A stretch of 64,000 nucleotides of DNA from Linepithema humile (Eukaryota; Arthropoda; Insecta; Hymenoptera; Formicidae), in NCBI RefSeq assembly GCF_040581485.1, contig NC_090131.1:5580001-5644000 (forward strand). Reading direction: 5' to 3'. The translations under genes and the position numbers were made by a program. A model generated the notes under the pieces. It searched no databases. It saw only the letters and a list, made by a program, of their open reading frames with translations, and had not been told where the DNA came from. Shown piece after piece: positions 49,142-62,400 of this stretch. How positions within the stretch are numbered: the stretch's first letter is position 1; every line of letters begins with the position of its first letter.

Positions 49142-51283
49142 ACGGGAAAATTTTTCTGTCAGTTGCTGAAAGGTTAATGTGGTGTCATTTTCACTTCTTG
49201 GTTGTACTTTTTTTATATATCTAGGATTTAGCCGTTTGCAGCAGTAAAAACAGTTTGCATATCTTTTTTAATTTACTACTTATACGTATCATTCGCGATT
49301 ATTCACCGACTGTACTTTGCGAGACACTATCTCAAGTTTTATGTAATGCCGGAAGAGCTGAAGCAACCGGTGGATGACATACTATGTAATTTGAAAATCT
49401 CTCGCTATTCGCATTCTATTTCTCGTAGAAACTCTTCCTTTTTCCTTTCAAGCACATTGTCTGACGTTAGACGCGGACTGTATCGGCGAGAGAATGTATT
49501 TGATTTTTGCGGAAAATTGTGAGATCTCGAGATTCCGGATTTCCTCCTCCTTATTTTTGCAGTTTTATCGCAATCGCGTATTTTACGTGTAAATTCGCAG
49601 TGCTATTCGCGAATATTTTATTAACTGTTTAATATTTTTCTGGTTCAATTGAAATAATGTTTCTTGGCAGCGGTATTCTTATATGATGCGCGGCTCGTCC
49701 TGCGGATAGAATCGACCCTATTCGTCGATGCTACGTATTGCGCGCATATAGCCAAGCGATTACCCGCGGCAGTGTCGCGTTTCCGGTACCACGCTCGCGT
49801 CGTTCTTTTTTCTCATTCCCTGTTCCGGTAATGGAAACGTTTGGGCGCAACGGTTCGGTTCTATCTTTGCCGATTCGGATTGAATTGCCTTTCTGGTTAT
49901 CGTTGGTATTACTATCACGGCCGTTATCTCCGTCCCCCTCCTCCACTTCCTTCATCTCGCCGCCTCTCCCTTTTCGCTCCATCTATACGTCGTTGCTCGT
50001 TGGGAGGCGTCCCGCTTACTAGGTTTTCAGAAAATATTCCAGTGTACATAAGCCTCGTGCCAGGGAGACCGTACAATGCACACAGAAGACCTATAAGATG
50101 GCGAAACAACGAGCGTCGCGATGCCGCGTATGCAAAAACCTAGTTGGACGATACAAATGCAAGTATCAGACTGCAATCATTTTTCCACGGATAGCGGCGC
50201 GTCTCTACAGATTGAATAGGATCACAACAGAAAGTACATTGAAACAGCGTTTCGAGATAAAAAAAAATTATTTTTGTCACTTTTAATTATAAAAAAGGAA
50301 ACTTGCAAAGAACTGCCTTTATTGACGCTTCTACTGAACTGTTTATAATAATTGAATAAATTAGCGTCGGTAAATTATCGCTGATTCATTTGAAACAGTT
50401 TCTCATTATAAGAGCAAAAGCGGATTTAAATATCCTTTGCTCCGCGAGCTTAAAGATGTTTATGACTCGAAAAGGATTCATTTCAGCACGTATATGCGTT
50501 ACCTCGTCGTTTCGTAACAAGAGAGCTGTAAGCAGCAGCCCAGGCATGTTTAAAAACATCCGGTGCAATTTCTAGTAACACGCAAATGTGCATGCGCGCA
50601 TTGTCAGCGTCTTGTTAATCCACCCGCATCGTCAATCTTGTTCCGCCGATGCAGCTTCCCGTGCTCTTGCTTGGAAACACGATACGGAGTATCCCGCGCG
50701 CTGGAAGCTACCGCGACCGGGTCCGCTTGGGAAAAATCGAAAGACGTAAGGGAAGCGACTCGCACGAGGGAACGACGGCAAAGGCGCGACACACTGCGTA
50801 TACGCTTACGGCGACATCGTACTTGACCGAGATACCGATATCCAGCCGCGCCATACTCTTGAACTCCGCATGGGCGTTCCATGGCCTCAAAACATACGCT
50901 CGCGAAGCGCCGAGAATCGTCAGGAATGCGCGATAATGCGACATTCTGATTAAAGTCCGCGCTTGTACGTTACTTTACGGAATGCAAGGTAAGCAAGATT
51001 AGGATTTTTCACTGCAGATCTCCAGGTGGTGGCTTTAAATTAAATATTGATATACATGTTGCCTGTCCACCGTGACGTCAAGCACACATAAGTCAAAATA
51101 AAATTGTGATTTTAATTAATTAAAAGAATTAGTACGCTTTGCGCTGCGCCGTATGTTTCTTTTTTTTTTTTCTTTGTCGTGAAATGATTACCTTTATACG
51201 AAAATTATTTTAAAGCCCCGTCTACTTATAAATGTAATAATGTAACGCGTTTATGCAATTAATATTTACACAAGATAAATTAC
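49142..51283. other. Non-coding stretch
   Basis: No gene is recognised. 49.7-50.1 kb is pyrimidine-rich; 50.6-50.95 kb is CpG-rich with overlapping frames on both strands; a T run lies at about 51162-51171. Confidence 0.6.
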
Positions 51284-51302
51284 ATTTAACATTGTGTTAA
51301 AT
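51284..51302. repeat. 19-bp palindrome
   Basis: ATTTAACA and TGTTAAAT flank a TTG centre. It sits in AT-rich DNA, so chance is a fair explanation. Confidence 0.8.
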
Positions 51303-51900
51303 ATTACATTTAATGATAAGTGCGTACCGAATTATTTTGCGAGCTATGAAATTTCATTTACGTATCGTAATATGTGAATTATATGTAATAATTAATATTT
51401 CAAGCTTACGTTACTCGCGCAAAATATTTAATATTAAAATTTGAGTTTCGTTTGCGTAAAAAGCATTTACCCTGGTTTCTATTGACTTCCGGGTGAAAGC
51501 GATCGGAATCCTGCAGGGATCTGTATAAATCGCGCCCATTACCATACGGCGCATCATCATTCGGCGACCATGCGAGGTGATATTTCCTCGAAATCGAGAA
51601 TACATGTATTTATGCAGTGCGACGGGGTATTCCCGAGCTCGTTCCGCAGGAGAACTCAGGAGCTACGTCCAGGAGCGATAATATCCCCGCAACGAGGCAT
51701 CCTCGCATAATCGGAGACTGGTTTTCATTTCCAGGCGATGCACGTTGCGGCGGCGCTTAATTGGCGCGAGGGCGTCTCGTCCGTGTTCGCGCAGCGGGAA
51801 ACCGGTGCACGCTAATAAGTGATGCGCAAGCGGGAAAGCTCGCTTAGCGCATCAATTCACGTTTTAATTTCCCCCGGCTCTCGCCAGCCCTCTTTTCTTT
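51303..51900. other. Non-coding stretch
   Basis: No gene or element is recognised. Confidence 0.6.
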
Positions 51901-51942
51901 CCCCCTCCCCCTCCACCCCCCCCCCCTCACCCAACCCCGCCC
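51901..51942. repeat. C-rich tract 1 (G-rich on minus strand)
   Basis: Runs of C5, C5 and C11 with short spacers are followed by CACCCAACCCCGCCC. The minus strand meets the usual quadruplex pattern, and the plus strand could form an i-motif. Confidence 0.9.
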
Positions 51943-52133
51943 GGTCGACGTGTCCCACGGTTCCTACCCGGCGCTGTCGCGAGCGATACACGACCGGATA
52001 TTCCGCATCTGTAATGACGTAACGACGGCCGCATCTAGTTGTCAATAACGTGATATCCAATAACTTAATTATTCCGCTATACGTATGCGCGTTGGGGAAG
52101 CGACTCGGCACTCCAGATCGATCAGCATCGCCG
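51943..52133. other. Spacer between two C-rich tracts
   Basis: Mixed non-coding sequence with no gene, lying between the two related C-tracts. Confidence 0.55.
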
Positions 52134-52161
52134 CCCCTCCCCCCCCCTTCCTCCCAACCCC
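52134..52161. repeat. C-rich tract 2 (G-rich on minus strand)
   Basis: CCCC, C9, CCTCCC and CCCC runs end in CCCAACCCCGCG. The arrangement C-run, short break, CCCAACCCCGC repeats that of tract 1 about 230 bases upstream. Confidence 0.9.
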
Positions 52162-52729
52162 GCGACAGGACGAATAAACTTAGATCTGCATGCGGAATCG
52201 TGAAGTATGAACCCGGCTCGTGTATTATCCATCAGCAGTGTCAGACGCCTACGCATAAATAACGACACTATCTACGTGTAGACTGTGTAAACTCTGCTTT
52301 ACGCGTAATCTACGGAGACATTACGTAATGTGTATCCAGGCGCGGCATGATCTATACATACAACATTTGTATACAACTTTGCCAGTGATATTTCGAATCC
52401 ATCACCGCATTCCTCTCTCTATGTCACTTAGAGTAAATTTTGATTAAGTAAGCTTTTTATCGTTTCTTCTTCGATCTGAAAAGAAACAGCGAGTTTTGCG
52501 AAAACGAAATCTACTTTATTCAATAATAATACACTGTCGTTCGTAATCGTAACAAATTGCTGCAAATTCATGATCTGGTCAAATAAATTCCCGATGGCAT
52601 TTTTTCTAGTTATTGTATTACGTTAAAAAATTGCACCGTGATTATAAAAACACCGATGTCTGATCCTATGACCCGTTTCCGTCAATATTAGTTAAAGTTA
52701 ATTGAAGTTTAACGGGAATTTCATTCTCC

Positions 52730-52734
<5 letters not shown>
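52162..52734. other. Non-coding stretch
   Basis: No gene or element is recognised. Confidence 0.6.

Positions 52735-52760
<26 letters not shown>
52735..52760. repeat. CT microsatellite
   Basis: Thirteen CT units. Confidence 0.97.
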
Positions 52761-52765
<5 letters not shown>

Positions 52766-54127
52766 TTCCGAAGTAACAATATTAAAAAAAAACAAAACAA
52801 GAAGTCATTTGAGCTCTGATTAACATTTCATTGCGCGGGAACCTCATTGAAAACTCAATCATTATTTCAAACTCCAGCCAAGCTGCAGCGGGGTCGAAAT
52901 CAAAATACACTTTCGCGGCACCTGAAAAGCGAGGTATCGGCTTTAAAGCGATATCGCCAAGTCTCGTGACGCAGCCGTCGCGAGCTTTACATCGCGCACA
53001 TTGTCGGCTACAAATCGCTTCTCACTTAGGTGTTCGCGACGTTTCGCAAGTATTTAAGTCTTGGAAAGCGCGGCGGAGTGAGGGTCTTACGCTCGCTGTT
53101 AGACTCGGTTCGCACGGTATCCTAACAAGCGCGTACATATCGGTCCTTTTCACTCATTCGGTCTTGAGAGCGTTCAAGAGTCGGAGACAGCTTAACGCTC
53201 GGATTACAAGCTTCGCGAGGCGGACTCGGAGCGGGCTCAACGAGAGCAAAACGTCCGGGGCGGACAAAGCGCCCGTTCATCAGACCCTCCGGCAATGGCC
53301 ACGTTGCCCGATGGTAAATAATCTGGTGGTAATAAATCTGGCAACAAAACGCGCGCGGGGCAAAATATACCGTCGTTCTTTCTCCCTCTGCGACGCTCTG
53401 TCTTCTGTTTCAACCGGTCTCTCAAAGAAAGCCACCAATATCCAGCCTTCGTAAGGATATTGAGTGACGTTCTGAAAAATGCGACCGTTCAAGTTGGCGT
53501 TTCACGGAATCGGTGAAGGAATGTTTGTTAATACGAAACACATGTTTCACAATGCAGCGTAGAATGTTCATGCAGCGCATACCAAACGTGTATTAATTAA
53601 TAAATATTTCCATTCGAAAAATGTATAAAAATATTTTTAAAAAATTTTAATTAAAAAAATAATACTTTTTGTAATCATTATTGTTGTTTTCTTTGCGCAG
53701 TCGTATCTGACGAAACTGGATTTAGCTTCGCGCGCTAAGACTACAGTCGCTTAACGATCTCTGAGGTGTCGGCCGTCGCATTCCGTTCTCCTTTTAACCG
53801 GAGCAAGTACTAAAAGTGAGGAAACAACGAGCGGACAAAAATCGTCCCGTCGAGTTTATCTTCGCGATAAAAGTTTACCTTTCGTTAGACGGAAGTGCCT
53901 CGGTTTCAGAAGGCACTTACGTGCCGTGTATCCAGGCGCGCTTCTTGCGCGCCTCTCGTCCGTGATTCGCGGGAAAGTACAGTTGACGATACGCTTCTCT
54001 GCGGAAAAGCGAACAAAACCGGGAAAGCCGGCGGCCGAGATGGCTCGAGGTGGCTCTCGCCTTGGACGAAGTCAAATATCGAAGTGACGTCACAATTCGA
54101 GTTTCCAAGCTGTCTGCTTCTCTACCC

Positions 54128-54132
<5 letters not shown>
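52761..54132. other. Non-coding stretch with longest open frame
   Basis: The longest open frame of the window runs at 52831-53454 on the plus strand (about 207 codons). It opens at TTG and has no ATG until about residue 160, so it is not a normal eukaryotic CDS; no domain is recognised. At about 53687-53700 TTGTTTTCTTTGCGCAG resembles a 3' splice site, but the longest frame after it closes within 17 codons. Confidence 0.5.
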
Positions 54133-54164
<32 letters not shown>

Positions 54165-54179
54165 CCTCCCTCCCTCCCT
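54133..54179. repeat. CT then CCCT microsatellite
   Basis: A CT dinucleotide run passes directly into a CCCT tetranucleotide run. The plus strand is purely pyrimidine throughout. Confidence 0.97.
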
Positions 54180-56056
54180 GCTTTTCCTATCTCAATCTTC
54201 CTCTCCGGGTACTTACTCCGGCCACTAATTACAACGTAACTTTCCGACGACGAGAACGCCGTGCGATGCGGGCGCGCGCGCGCGATTTATCGCGGCCGGC
54301 ATATTGCCGAGATATTTTCTCACCGACAGCAAATCTGGCTTCCTCCCCCGGAAAGACGGCGGCGGGGAATTTCTCTCCGTGTAAAATACGGCTTTGAGCG
54401 AAAGCTCGACGAGGAGCGTCCAGGGAGTGCAACGGCGAATAGTGAGGCGCGCCGGGTCGCTCGCTCGCTCACTCGTCCTCTCGTCTTTCCGCGCAAGGAG
54501 TTCGCGGCTCGGCGAAGTCTCTCGCACGGCCGAGGCGAAATGCGAGTTCGCCGGGGCCCTCGGGAAAAATGAATGAAAAATATTGTCTCGGACACAATGG
54601 CTTTGAATCCGGGGCGGGATATCCCCGGCGTCGTAGCCGGCGCTCTTCACGACGACGGAGGGTAAGATCGGCCACGAGAACGGGATCCGGGGTGGGAGAG
54701 GGGGAGAGAAGCCGGAGGCTGGGGGTTGCGGGAGTAAGTTATAGGCTAGGATTACGAGATTGCCGCGAGGGGATTACGACGATGGCTCCTGGGACGTCCA
54801 ATCTCAAGGATAAACACTTTCTGACGTTCTTACGCTCCAGCCGGCATCTCCCTCTCTTTAGCGCTATACTTCGGCCGTGCCTGTTTCCCCTTGCGGCCTC
54901 CCTGGGCATTCCGCGCGCGTCCTTTGTCCTCGCACCCATCATGCGGCCATCACCCTCCCATTTCCACCTCCTGTTTATAAAGAGCTCTCGCGGGTAGCCG
55001 ACTTGCGAAAACTCATTTCTCCCGCGCTCCCTCGCTCTATCTGCGCCGACGGGCGTCTCGTGTTTTTGACATGAACAGGCGCATCTATCGAGGAACGTTT
55101 GGGAGAGACCGTAATGAAGACCTTTCGCGCTTTTCGGTCGAGTGGCGGGTCGTGCTTTTCGGTGGAGCGGTTGTCAAACATTCGTTTCAAAGTGTAAGTG
55201 CAAAGGAAAGAGGAGTTGCAGGGAAGAGCGACAATGACGGGGACTATTGATTATTGAATTTTAAATCAGTTACTTTGAAAACAGTACAAATCGAAGGATT
55301 AAAATTGTTTACAAACGCTGCAATACTCATTTCTCCTTTGTGAACGAAATAACATTTAGATGTGTGTTGTCATCAGTCGTACATTTCATCGTATTTACGT
55401 TACATCGAATGCACTCGTTCATCGTGCAAGCACATTGTTTGATAGCTAATCCTTGTTAACGAACGAGAATCAATTTATTAATAATTTAGTTTCCGGCATC
55501 TCGGCGAAACATTCCGGGGGCTAATTAATCCATTCTGCGGAAATGTAATATTCCGCTGTACCTGCGCGCTCTCGCTCAGGGAAGTAGATTACCACATAAA
55601 CCGATGCACGCCGACCGATTAATATTACCGCATTTAACGATCCACATCGTTTACTTAATATTTCAACGGACTTCGATCAACCCCGGCGGCGTGTTCGCTG
55701 CAACAACGTCGGCGTCGCGTACAACAATGTCAATTGTTTCATCGCGACGATCAATTGTTAACGACGAACCGCACGAACGACAAATTGTCATCGATTTTTC
55801 GTTAACGAAAATGTCCGAGCGCATTATGAGGACGAAAACTGCGTCCTACATATTTTCGCTAATACCGAGTCGCTCTCGGCGGGGAGAATAGTGGAAATGC
55901 CCTTTGACGGACTTAGGAGCGCAAAGCAACCACCGCGACCGAAAACTTTCCTCCACCGCAAAGAACCATTTCCCACTACTTTTACTTCGCCTCTTTTACC
56001 ACCTCCGGCAGCAGATCTTCACCCTTGGCCACCTCTGCTCCCTCGTTCATCCCATC
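54180..56056. other. CpG-rich non-coding block
   Basis: No gene is supported. It includes an alternating CG run at 54271-54284 (Z-DNA candidate) and CGCT repeats at about 54457-54472. Many overlapping arginine-rich frames exist on both strands, as expected from composition. 55.2-55.6 kb is AT-leaning. Confidence 0.55.
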
Positions 56057-56076
56057 TCCCCCCCCCCGCCCCCTCC
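56057..56076. repeat. C-rich tract
   Basis: A run of about ten C followed by GCCCCCTCC. Low-complexity sequence. Confidence 0.85.
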
Positions 56077-57569
56077 TACTCACTGGTCCGCACTTTTCCT
56101 TCGTTCTCCGCAGAACTGCAAAAGTTTAAGGGGGAGGATGCGTCGGACCGCCGCGAGTTGGCTCGTTCTCGACTTAACCGAGCTGCCGATATACCCGGGC
56201 ATAATAATTCCCGTGCATATCGCGCGAGCTTTTCCTACGGTCTTAGAGCGGTGAATTCATTAGGAAGTTTCCACGCGGGCGTGCATCCGGCGAGGCCGCG
56301 CGCGCGAGAATTTAAATTCAATGTTTAAAATTGGTATTTCTTATAAAACCTTGCGCGCCGCTGAGAGATGGGCGCTCACGACCCCGGCGGGGTGAGAGGC
56401 GTTGACGAGTGGGAACGGGGGAGAAAGAAGAAGAGAGTTGCAATTTATTATTCCGCAGCGAACTCCGCCGGAGTGAGAAAGTGCGCGCAGCACGTGTATA
56501 AATACGTCTGCAGCGTATAGTAAACGATTTTCATGAGGGAAAAAAAGCGGTGCGCGCGCGATATTATTGTAAAGTAAACAACGACCCCATAATGCGCTAT
56601 TAGATTGATAGATTATAGCGTGCGTATATAAAATGCGGAACGCATCGCGCGGCATAAAGAGAATCGTTTGTTTTAAGAGTTACGTGAATGCACCTAATTT
56701 TGGAAACTTTGCTAAAATATGCACTTCGCATCAGTTTGTATACATATCTCATTGAAATTCATAATGTTACAAAACTCGGCTTGCGCATCACTTTCGATAT
56801 AAGCAACTCACGTACTACACAATTCTAATTATATAAGTAGATTAGAGAGAAAAAGAAGACGAGAGGGAGAGAGAGAGCAGAAATATATTTTCCCGATATT
56901 AATCGACAAACTTTTATAATATATTATTGAATCTGACGGCCCAGTGGATGAATCCAACTGCTTGTTCCGATTGCATGAATACTTGAAAAATGATTTAATA
57001 GATCACCTTCTTTCGTCTGATGCTGACGTAAATTGAATAGCATATATAAAGCTCTTATACTCGAAAAATGCGAAGCAAGATCTGAGAATGAGAGGAACCT
57101 ATAAAATATCGGCATCAAGCTACAATGGATGGTCAAATCAAAAATCGCGCGCGAAATATAACTTGCTTGCGTAACTTCCGAAATTTAAGTTTAATCAATA
57201 TCAGGTTTTGCAGGTCAATGATTTTTGTATCGAATAAGGCAACAGATTGCGCAATTCGCGTTCATCGACGTAGCGGTAAACATAACCGAACTTCAAGCGA
57301 TACAACATAATTTACTCATCTTTTCCGTAACTCAACGATAGACCGAAAACAAAAACTAAAAACACGTTTCGATTTTATTAGAAACTCTTATAAGGTCATT
57401 ACAGTTGCAGCAAGAATAATCAAACTTGGTTGAAATAACAGATTTAGACCGTTCGTGCCGGAAAACAAGAGCGCGGTTATAAATTTTCAGTCGATACGGC
57501 GGTTTATTGACTTTATTATAAATATGGCGACGAGGCGGGCAAACACGGAGCGCGAGAAGATGCGGCAGG
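56077..57569. other. Non-coding stretch
   Basis: No gene is recognised. A short GA run lies at about 56863-56877. Confidence 0.6.
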
Positions 57570-57589
57570 GAGAGAGAGAGAGAGAGAGA
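57570..57589. repeat. GA microsatellite
   Basis: About ten GA units followed by an A run. Confidence 0.95.
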
Positions 57590-58327
57590 AAAAAAAGCGA
57601 GAGCGTGGTAAAAGGCGAGGCGGGAAAAACGCACCGCGGGAAAAACGAGGATGGACGAAGGAAAGCCGGTGTGGCTAGAAAAGTTAGTGAGATCGGCGCC
57701 TAGGCTGCGCGCTCGTCGGCTGGCGGAAAGGCGCGCGCTATCGCTCCGTGTAAGTCGCTCCGCTTGCAGCCGCGTAAACGCCGAGACTACGTAACGACGC
57801 AAACACAATGTGCCTATAAATAAGGCGCTCGTGGCTAATAACCGGCAGCAGGCACAGCGGGCACCGCGAGCCGCTGGCAATCCGTTTAACTTCGCCGCTC
57901 TCGGCTTCAAGGCGGTTCGCACCCCCCTGGCCAGCCGTGGGTGGTGCTTCCGCGGGAAAAAGTCGACGAATTATTAGTTACGGGAATTAAATTCGCCGAT
58001 ACAGAGAGCTCCGCGGGAGAGAGAAACTTATAGAATCTCCCCCGCCCGGTTTGTTTCTCTTTTTCTTTATCTTCATTTATTTAGCGCCATCCGGTATTCT
58101 CTTGATTAAATTTTTCATTAAAATTCCGAAAAGATAGAATCCACTTGCATCTGAATGAAAAACAGGACTTTGTTGTTTTACTGCGTCCCATAAACTTGGT
58201 TCACAAAAGCCGTTTGTTTATCGCTTACTTATAATTCGAAAGTTACGGATGCCTCGGTGTTTTAATTAAGGAAAAATCGAAATCAATCTAGAAATTTGTT
58301 ATTGCAATTAAAATCGAAGATTCTGCA
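57590..58327. other. Non-coding stretch
   Basis: No gene is recognised. The minus-strand frame at 57356-57922 (188 codons) opens at GTG, is arginine- and leucine-rich and crosses the GA run, so it is discounted. Confidence 0.6.
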
Positions 58328-58359
58328 ATATATATATATATATATATAGATATATATAT
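58328..58359. repeat. TA microsatellite
   Basis: A TA run with one GATA interruption (58348-58352), largely self-complementary. Confidence 0.96.
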
Positions 58360-58868
58360 TCTTGTGAAAGATCTGCACGGAGCTTTATCTCTACTTCCTT
58401 AAACAAGAAAATAGTGCTATAGGTCGATCATACACGCAAGCAGCAGGAATACCAGCAGGAAAGCTGTATTTACGATTGCCGTTTATCGAGTTATATTTAT
58501 CGTATGACAGAATTCCAATAAAGAAGCGACTGCAGGATACAATCCGTAAAGCTGAGCAAACACGGGACAAACATTGCCGTTTTATCTCGCACAAACGACG
58601 ATTATCGCACAGTATATTAGGCAAATATTAGATTGTTTTTAATACTCTATAACGATGAGCGCGCAAAGGCAATTTCCAGTTCCGACGAGAGTCGCTGTCC
58701 GCAGAATGAATACTCGCATATTAGCGTTGCAAATGAACGTTTAACTTTGAGCGTATGACTCTTTCACAGTTTTCTTTTGTGGCGGCTCGCAACATCTGTC
58801 TTCGGGAGCGTCGAATCGATCTTTCTTACTCTCAGAGCGGAATCGGCGACGGCAGGGTTTTCGATATA
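58360..58868. other. Non-coding stretch
   Basis: No gene or element is recognised. Confidence 0.6.
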
Positions 58869-58934
58869 CATGCAATATATGCATGGCGGATACCACGGGT
58901 ATGTGCGGGCGCCATCAAAGAGCGCCCACGGTAT
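58869..58934. repeat. Cluster of two hairpins
   Basis: CATGCA (58869-58874) pairs with TGCATG (58880-58885) over an ATATA loop. Next to it, ATACC (58890-58894) pairs with GGTAT (58930-58934), enclosing GGGCGC (58907-58912) paired with GCGCCC (58922-58927). Function is unknown. Confidence 0.75.
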
Positions 58935-59266
58935 ACACATTAATACCGCGATTAATTGGAGCGGTCGTATCTCGGTGACGGCGAACAGAGCTTTTGAATT
59001 CCGTTCACTCAAATTAAATAAGGAGCTCCTTTATGCGCGACTCTCTTCAAATGGCTCACTTAAGGCCTGAACATCCTTTTGTTATACCGCCTCCGTAGTT
59101 TTCCGTCGTTAACGAACTCGAACTCGTCAAATAGGAACATATGTACGTGTGCCTGGAGTGGCTAGATCCCTGGCTGCGTTGTGAGGACTGCTTTATGCTT
59201 CGGCATGCAATGCGTCGATGTTGAATGTGTGAGTATGAAACGGACGAAGTATGGTGGGAGAAAATG
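58935..59266. other. Non-coding stretch
   Basis: No gene or element is recognised. Confidence 0.6.
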
Positions 59267-59284
59267 CGAGAGAGAGAGAGAGAA
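59267..59284. repeat. GA microsatellite
   Basis: About eight GA units. Confidence 0.95.
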
Positions 59285-59382
59285 GGGCTCGGAGGATCAC
59301 GTACGCCAACGATGACGAGAAAGATCGCGGTGAAGACGGGACAAAGAGAGGCAAGCTGGAAGACGGGAAATCAAAAGAAAAG

Positions 59383-59413
59383 GGAGAGAGAGAGAGAGAG
59401 AGAGAAAGAGAAG
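59383..59413. repeat. GA microsatellite
   Basis: About fifteen GA-like units, the second GA array within 150 bases. The whole 59.25-59.52 kb segment is purine-rich on the plus strand. Confidence 0.95.
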
Positions 59414-62400
59414 GAGAGCTGAACGTTAGGTAGGCTGGCAGGCTGCGAGTGAAAAGACAGGAGGGGAAAGACGGAGTGAGAGGTGCGCCATGGAAGGGAA
59501 AGGAAGGTGAATGCGTTGGTAGGAGCGGTAACCGGCTCGACTGGAATCCAACGGCGTGGAGCGCGCGATTTTCTTCTTCGGCGGTGCGAGCGGTGATCCC
59601 CGCTGTCTTTCGGTACGAATATTTGGGTATTCCGTTTAAAATCCTCCTCCGGAAGGATTATCGGCTTATCCGCGTCTTAAAATTTTTCGGAATATTAATC
59701 CGACCGACGTTCTCAATTTAATCCGACATATAATTAAAATTAAGCGGCATTGAATTCTATTGTGTCAATTTAATACTGCATCTCTCTTCACCGCTGTCTC
59801 CAGACATCTATATGTGTCAATATATTTATATATGTCTCAATACGCGTAATAATAGTTAGATTGTCCCCTTAGTAAAACCAGTTGTGGGTATCGGAAAAAC
59901 TTTTCCGTCCTTTTTTTTCAATCAGGACCAACAAAGAGAGAAAGATCGGCTGCTCCTTTGTTTCTCGATAGCATATTAAAGCAGAATGTGAAAGTAGGAC
60001 TAATGCTTGACATGAGCGTACGAGCGAGGGACATGTAAAGCACACATGTCGCCGGGAGTACGTTTCGCGGCGGACCGAGAATGTAATAACATTGTATCGT
60101 TATTACACTAAAGAGTGGTGGATTAATATAGAGATGGTTTCATGACTCTCGGCGCTCGACGGTGGTATAATTGCAAATGTAATGAAACATGGGAATATTC
60201 ATAGTATCAGAGAATCGGGCATGTAAAAAGGGCACGTCCCTGTATGTCTGCGTATGCGTAAAAAGACCACCTCTCTCGGGCCAAATAAATGGGGGCTTTG
60301 TAAAGGTGGCTCGTGTTCGTCGCTGAGCAAATGAACGTGTCAGCCGCACGAATGCGCGGCGTTCGAAGCGCAGCGGCACACTTTGTACGGTGAATTTCGT
60401 AACAGCGGAAAGGGCAGACGCGGATATTGAATGAAAATGTTCATGGGTCTTGCGAAAGGCTTTGCCGCGTATTGTAATTGGTCGAAGGCATTCGGCCACG
60501 TGCCGGTTCTGCCACTGCAATCAGCACATTGGTATCGAGAGCGAGACAAATAGCGATAGGAGGAATTAAATGGATTGAGATAAAAGGAGAGAGAATATTT
60601 ATCGCGCTGCAAAACAGATAAACAATTTTTTTATTTAAAGAGATTTATATTGTAACGGCATACAATGCTATATATAATTAAATTCAATTTTATCTTTTTT
60701 TATATTTACTAGACTACACAAACGCGTCATTTGTTTCTTCTGTCATTTCTCATTCCTTCTAAATCTACTTGTTTTAAAATTTCTCTCTCATTCTCAAATT
60801 CTTAGAAATGCATTTATCTTAGTTTGTCATGTCATGTCATTAATAACGTCAAACGTAACCATCTCAATGACAACCCATTAGTAATAAATAAAAAAGAACG
60901 CGAACGTCGCGATGACAGCCACTCGATGACAAGAAGTAACGCACAATGCGACCAATAAGCAACATGAAAAAAGGTTTCAAATATAAATAACATGCTTCTT
61001 TTAAGATAAAAATTTATATTTTATCAAATGATTAAAAAACAGAATTGTTGTAAAACAACTTTGTTATTAGACGATAAGTTAAAACTGAGAAAAATAATGC
61101 AATAATAAAAAATGCAGGAAGAACACACGTAAAATATTTAAGTTGTATAAAATATATTCAAGCACAGCGTGCGTAAGATGCATAAAAAGAGAGAAAGATA
61201 AAGAATCAGTGAAAATCTCGTGTATTCTACGCCAATGGAAGAAGTGGGACCGGTGTGACTGGTTCGCAGATGCGAGACCCTCGCGGCTAACACCGCCATT
61301 CTCGACAACATGTGGTCGAAGCCAGTAGCCGATCGCTGCAAAGCTGAATTCCTCGTTATTATATCGTCCCGAGAAGACGAGAGCCGCGGAAAAAAAGTGG
61401 ACGGTCTTCCTGGATAGGTCCTGCGTGACTTTTATGCGGAGAACAACTCGAATATGCCTCGTACGATCAAAATTAAATCTCCCCCTCCTCCTTTTTTAAT
61501 TTATTCATCACCACTCCTTATTCATACACGCGTATTAATTGTATACAACATACTTGTATGCTTCAAATGGACCTCACTTCAAATACACTCCGACGTGTGC
61601 GAGAGACTGTGACATTCAAACTTAACAAGTCGAAGAATCAACCGGTACACAACACGTTTCGACGGTCTTTGTCACATGCAACAGATATGCATATGTTTTA
61701 AACTCAGCTAATAGGTACTGATGTACCTATAAAAGAGTTTCCCCTCTTCAGCCATTGACATTTAAATATTCGTTCGCTGCCGAACAGGCACTCGAACGAT
61801 ATCCGTTTCCGGCATCCAAAATTCAAACATTGGAAAAATACCACCTACGTATCGCGGTATTTGTCATGCTGACGTCAAGCATCGTTGCTCACTCATCAAT
61901 TTTTCGATATTCCCCGAAAAAGAGATATTCGAAAGCGTGTCACAGGAAAGCCCAGTTCCGCATACACAAGTATTCGGGGGAATCAGGTTGAATATATAAG
62001 ATCATCTCGATTCACTGTCACGCGTGTGCAATCCTCATTTTCTATAATAGGTGAAAGTTGTGCCATTGTGCTTGTCTTGCGCTTTTCAGAGCATCGGAAT
62101 GTTTTTTATATTGTTAAACTGAAATAGAACGAAAATTGGTGTAGAACAACAGAGCATCCGCAACAATAAATAAACCTGTCAGTTTTTATTAAAAACATTA
62201 TTGTGTTTTTACCTGATTTTACGGAACAGTCGAGTTGGCCGAATTGAATCGAGACAAATCGATTAAACGCAACAAACTGCTCTCCGGTTTTTTCCCCGCT
62301 CGTCAGTGCAAAATCACGCGCCGAGTTCGCAAGGGGCAGGATCGTAGATCACGGGGGCGATTTGTTAACAATATCGAACAATGGCGAACGTAAGCGAGTT

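Noticed and set aside
52831..53454. Longest open frame of the window (about 207 codons, plus strand)
   Set aside because: It opens at TTG and lacks an ATG until about residue 160, shows no domain, and has the composition of CpG-rich non-coding DNA.
57356..57922. 188-codon minus-strand frame
   Set aside because: It starts at GTG, crosses a GA/CT microsatellite that supplies a Ser-Leu run, and has no domain.
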